DNA of 64,000 nucleotides from Gemmiger formicilis (GTDB lineage: Bacteria > Bacillota > Clostridia > Oscillospirales > Ruminococcaceae): the NCBI RefSeq assembly GCF_024462815.1, contig NZ_JANGCG010000005.1, forward strand, positions 110,882 through 174,881, given 5' to 3'. The notes below the pieces were generated by a model that saw nothing but the letters and a program-made list of their open reading frames with translations, made no database searches and was not told the DNA's origin. Positions 61,396-64,000 of the stretch are shown one piece after another; positions within the stretch are counted from its first letter, which is position 1, and every line of letters begins with the position of its first letter. The position numbers and the translations under genes were made by a program.

Positions 61396-61728
61396 ATGGT
61401 TGGGGTATCAATGTTTTCTCGTTTAAGAAACAACATCGTTGTACTGTGGATTGTACGCCTACTTGCGTTGCCAGTGATTGCGCTGCTGTATGCGGCAGGA
61501 TTTGTACTTAATCTTCTGTATGGTATCTGCGGTAGTATTGGTATGGTTCTTGCCGGGCTGGGCGGCTTTGCGGCTTTCCTCGCGCTGCTGGATGGCAGCT
61601 ATGCACAGGCGGCAGCTTCGGCACTTGTGGCGCTGCTGCTATGCCCATTTGCAGCACCGATGCTGCTATCGCTGGCAGGAAGTGCCTTGATTGTCGCTGC
61701 AGCAGCATTATTTGCTTGGCTATTCTGA
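61396..61728 (+). CDS. Hypothetical membrane protein of the serine-recombinase element
   Basis: 110 residues, start at ATG 61396 (AAAGA) or ATG 61411. Three or four membrane helices: VVLWIVRLLALPVIALLYAAGF, a Gly-rich stretch GICGSIGMVLAGLGGFAAFLALL and SALVALLLCPFAAPMLLSLAG. Similar small membrane proteins accompany recombinases in Clostridial elements, but I cannot name a function. Ends before the 560-base leader of the adhesin gene. Confidence 0.65.
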   Translation: MVGVSMFSRLRNNIVVLWIVRLLALPVIALLYAAGFVLNLLYGICGSIGMVLAGLGGFAAFLALLDGSYAQAAASALVALLLCPFAAPMLLSLAGSALIVAAAALFAWLF

Positions 61729-61869
61729 AAACAGAATATAACGATGAACTGCTGTCGGCTGCACAGCGGTTTTCCTTTTTCAGATGGCATTCAAGAAGTC
61801 ATAAAGTCGGGATAGTAATGGAAGAGGTAATGCGTTAAGAATAGTGACCGACAATATTTTGAGCGCTAC

Positions 61870-61898
61870 TTGTGGTTTTATGGAGAATCTGCTATAAT
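61870..61898 (+). promoter_or_regulatory. Promoter of the adhesin leader transcript
   Basis: TTGTGG (61870-61875), 17 bp, TATAAT (61893-61898). The start near 61905 gives a leader of about 390 bases before the adhesin ATG at 62293. Confidence 0.65.
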
Positions 61899-61969
61899 AT
61901 CTATGTATATTTGTGAAGAATGGGATTGGTATTCTTTTCTTACTAAAATTACGGAAGGAGGGCTTGACA

Positions 61970-62050
61970 ATGATGCTCAAAGGCGCGAAAATGGCTCGGC
62001 TCGGCTCGGCTCGGCTCGGCTCGGCTCGGCTCGGCTCGGCAGGAGCATAG
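61970..62050 (+). CDS. Leader ORF running through a GGCTC microsatellite
   Basis: AAGGAGGG seven bases before ATG 61970. The frame reads MMLKGAKM, then repeats of ARLGS generated by the pentanucleotide tract, and stops at TAG 62048-62050 just after it. Because the unit is 5 bases, gain or loss of one unit changes the frame; the two other frames stay open for about 40-45 more codons (to about 62172 and 62182). Which frame, if any, is the functional product is unknown. Confidence 0.5.
   Translation: MMLKGAKMARLGSARLGSARLGSAGA
61993..62040 (+). repeat. Pentanucleotide microsatellite (GGCTC)9 plus GGC
   Basis: Nine perfect GGCTC units followed by GGC, 48 bases without interruption, lying 75-120 bases after the predicted start of the adhesin leader RNA. 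Tracts of this kind slip during replication and are a known basis of phase variation. Confidence 0.97.
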
Positions 62051-62053
62051 CGC

Positions 62054-62292
62054 CGTTTTTTCGGCGTGTCAAGTCTTATTTCATACAATTTATAACGAAT
62101 CAATTGCCGGAGACAGGGCGCATTGCGCCTTGGCTTCGGCTTTTTGCGTTTGCCGGAAGGATGGTGGTTTAATATTGAAGTCCTAACTACGACCGGCAAA
62201 TCAATCTTTTCCGGTTAAACCTTCTGCCTTCTCCGGTGTGTCCGCTGTCGGAGAAAGCAAATAGCGGCTAGAATTATTTTGGAGGAATGAAA
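62054..62292 (+). promoter_or_regulatory. Structured adhesin leader after the microsatellite
   Basis: Contains GCGCCG..CGGCG (just past 62050), GGCGCATTGCGCC (about 62118-62130) and TTCTCCG / CGGAGAA (62229-62255), then GGAGGA before the adhesin ATG. No known riboswitch class is recognised and no terminator T-run is convincing. Confidence 0.4.
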
Positions 62293-64000
62293 ATGAAGAA
62301 GAAACTTCTAAGCCTTCTGCTTGCGTTGTGCCTTGTGATGGCACTTGTTCCCATAACAGCATTTGCGGCAGACACCATGGACACTTGGGATGGAACAGCC
62401 GATACAAGCTGGTATGATGAGAATAAAACGGAATTTCATCTGCAAACAGCCGAGCAGTTGGCAGGCATGGCAAAGCTCGTCAATGATAATACAGCAAATT
62501 TTAAGGACAAAACTGTTTATCTTGATAATGACTTGGATTTAGGCGGGCATGAATGGATCTCTATCGGTAACGGAGCCAATACGGCTTGGGGATCATTTCA
62601 GGGGATTTTTGACGGACAAAGCCATGTAGTTTATAACCTGTATTCTCATGAGGGCCTAAAATCTGAAAACAAAGACAATAACAATAACTTGTATAGAAAT
62701 GGTTTGTTCGGTGCTATCTACAATGCAACTGTGCAAAATCTCGGCATTGAAAATGCGGATATCGTGATACCGATGAATGATACCTCCACCTACGGAAAAG
62801 GCATTTTGGTGGACTGGATGACCGATTCCACTATTAAAAACTGTTATACTACCGGTTCCATTACCGGCGGTTCTTATATAGAAAAATTCATAGGTGGTAT
62901 TGCAGGATTTTTAAATGGGAACAACAGTATCAGCCAGTGTTATTCTACCGCTGCAATTACGGGTAACTATGACGGCGAGTACTATGCAGAACAAGAAGGC
63001 GGGTTAGAGCCTATGGATTGCTGGGATTCGCTGGGTGGCATTGTCGGAGCCTCGTATACGGGACAGGTGACAATAAGCGACTGTTGGTTTGGTGGAGAAA
63101 TCGTTGTAAACTCCATTCAGGCTCCCGTTGGCGGTATTATTGGCTTTGGCCAAGGTGTGAGCATGGTCAACTGTCTTGTCGCTACGAAGGGAATCGGCAA
63201 CGACGGCTTGGAAAACACTTGCTGGTTGGGGTATGTCGTAAATACCGATGCAAAGAATTGTTTCTGGCCTGCTGATGACAGATATGGTTCAAATGTTTCT
63301 AATGAACAAAGCGGCAACTCAGCCGGAACCGCTACCAACGACTTTAACTCTGACGATGTTCTCGTAGGACTTCAGGCAAATGCAGGAAGCGATGTAGAGT
63401 GGGTATCCGGGATTGGACATCCGACTTTTGTGTGGGATGCCAATAACATTCCCGCTGATTACACAGCTGTCGATGCAGCCATCGGCAAGGTAAACGCTCT
63501 GAACAAGGATGAGTACAAAGACTTCACTGCGGTAGAAGCTGCCGTCAATGCTGTTGTCCGTGGCAAGAACATCACTAAACAGAGCGAAGTTGATGCAATG
63601 GCGAAAGCTATCGAAGATGCCATTGCTGCCCTGCAATACAAGGATGCCGACTACACCAAGGTCGATGCAGCCATCGCCAAGGCAAATGCACTGAACAAGG
63701 ACAACTACAAGGACTTCTCCGCTGTGGAAGCCGCCGTCAATGCCGTTGCCCGTGGCAAGAACATCACCCAGCAGGCAGAGGTAGACGCAATGGCAAAGGC
63801 TATTGAAGACGCCCTTTCTGCCCTGCAATACAAGGATGCCGACTACACCAAGGTCGATGCAGCCATTGCCAAGGCGAATGCCCTGAAAAAGAATGACTAC
63901 AAAGACTTCTCCGGCGTAGAATGCGCAATCAGAGCAGTTGCACGCGGCAAGAACATCACCCAGCAGGCAGAGGTAGACGCAATGGCAAAGGCTATTGAAG
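62293..64000 (+). CDS. Secreted repeat-rich surface adhesin with GLUG motifs, 3' end beyond window
   Basis: 569 residues visible, open at the right edge. Start ATG 62293 behind GGAGGA. Signal peptide KKKLLSLLLALCLVMALV.. ending near TAFAA (about residue 26). Residues about 35-360 form a beta-helix-like region with GLUG motifs (GGIAGFLNGNNSISQCYSTAAITG, GGIVGASYTGQVTISDC, GGIIGFGQGVSMVNC). From about residue 388 come tandem 64-residue helical repeats resembling FIVAR modules. Composition is less G+C-rich than the chromosome around it, in line with transfer as cargo of the recombinase element. Probably anchors to or binds host or mucus glycans; anchor not visible. Confidence 0.88.
   Translation, partial: MKKKLLSLLLALCLVMALVPITAFAADTMDTWDGTADTSWYDENKTEFHLQTAEQLAGMAKLVNDNTANFKDKTVYLDNDLDLGGHEWISIGNGANTAWGSFQGIFDGQSHVVYNLYSHEGLKSENKDNNNNLYRNGLFGAIYNATVQNLGIENADIVIPMNDTSTYGKGILVDWMTDSTIKNCYTTGSITGGSYIEKFIGGIAGFLNGNNSISQCYSTAAITGNYDGEYYAEQEGGLEPMDCWDSLGGIVGASYTGQVTISDCWFGGEIVVNSIQAPVGGIIGFGQGVSMVNCLVATKGIGNDGLENTCWLGYVVNTDAKNCFWPADDRYGSNVSNEQSGNSAGTATNDFNSDDVLVGLQANAGSDVEWVSGIGHPTFVWDANNIPADYTAVDAAIGKVNALNKDEYKDFTAVEAAVNAVVRGKNITKQSEVDAMAKAIEDAIAALQYKDADYTKVDAAIAKANALNKDNYKDFSAVEAAVNAVARGKNITQQAEVDAMAKAIEDALSALQYKDADYTKVDAAIAKANALKKNDYKDFSGVECAIRAVARGKNITQQAEVDAMAKAIE
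63454..64000 (+). repeat. Tandem 192-bp coding repeats (64-residue FIVAR-like modules)
   Basis: Units start at 63454, 63646 and 63838, each exactly 192 bases, coding ADYTKVDAAIAKANALN..., ...AVEAAVNAVARGKNI, ...VDAMAKAIEDA and ALQYKD. Units 2 and 3 are almost identical at DNA level; unit 1 is more diverged. The array continues past the window end. Confidence 0.95.

Noticed and set aside
61780..62199. Minus-strand ORF with PSRAE repeats
   Set aside because: The repeats are only the complement of the GGCTC tract, with no ribosome binding site; the promoter and Shine-Dalgarno support the plus strand.
62054..62292. Cyclic-di-GMP or other known riboswitch ahead of the adhesin
   Set aside because: I looked for the conserved GEMM-type core and other common class signatures and found none; only generic hairpins are present.
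63454..64000. CRISPR array or satellite
   Set aside because: The 192-bp units are head-to-tail without spacers, in frame, and encode FIVAR-like modules.

Overview
The window looks like a chromosomal segment of a G+C-rich, low-oxygen-living member of the Clostridia. Gene content and style (NrdD/NrdG ribonucleotide reductase, class III fructose-bisphosphatase, ATP-dependent PEP carboxykinase, a CIRCE-controlled Hsp20, RNase Y, a FeoA-FeoB fusion, plant- and host-glycan hydrolases, large serine recombinase mobile elements) point to a gut Oscillospiraceae/Ruminococcaceae organism of the Gemmiger/Subdoligranulum/Faecalibacterium kind; that placement is inference. Promoters are mostly sigma-A type with 17-bp spacers and -10 boxes such as TATACT, and genes are packed with frequent 4-bp ATGA or GTGA overlaps.

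Layout. 1-800: the 5' part of a DUF436 gene, then a compact locus with a 26-codon peptide gene and a convergent short antisense RNA, which looks like an undescribed type I toxin-antitoxin module. 0.8-5.3 kb: MarR regulator plus a heterodimeric ABC exporter with one degenerate ATPase site. 5.4-7.0 kb: GH28 pectin-type hydrolase. 7.1-10.7 kb: an internally deleted TcdA/ThiF-like gene, a UvrD-type helicase and an L-asparaginase. 10.8-18.1 kb: a galactoside operon (solute-binding protein, two permeases, GH42 beta-galactosidase) behind a LacI-family regulator whose operator can be read from the sequence. 18.5-31 kb: Hsp20, fructose-bisphosphatase, C69 dipeptidase, PEP carboxykinase, phosphohexosamine mutase, the divergent nrdD/nrdG pair with tandem NrdR boxes, and a MATE pump. 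31-41 kb: RNase Y, TcdA, an HD-domain protein, an AT-rich VanZ-type island, an RlmD-like methyltransferase, a flavoprotein, a lipoprotein, a PAP2 phosphatase, a polysaccharide-polymerase-like membrane protein, a DUF4830 protein and a GDPD. 41-47.3 kb: AraC-family pseudogene, two-component system, membrane coiled-coil protein and ferrous iron uptake. 47.4-56.4 kb: eight consecutive glycosyltransferases in one transcription unit.

56.5-64 kb is a mobile-element landing zone at a tRNA-Arg(CCG) gene. It has a duplicated tRNA 5' half, arm-type integrase repeats, a complete tyrosine integrase, the C-terminal remnant of a second one, and a large serine recombinase element inserted beside that remnant which carries TnpV, a membrane protein and a secreted repeat-rich adhesin that runs off the window. 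The adhesin leader contains a 9-unit GGCTC microsatellite inside a short ORF, a plausible phase-variation switch.

Most interesting items: the type I TA-like locus (about 497-796), the tRNA-Arg 5'-half duplication with integrase arm sites (56514-56848), and the pentanucleotide leader switch ahead of the adhesin (61870-62293). All functional statements rest on reading the sequence and general family knowledge; no database search was run.
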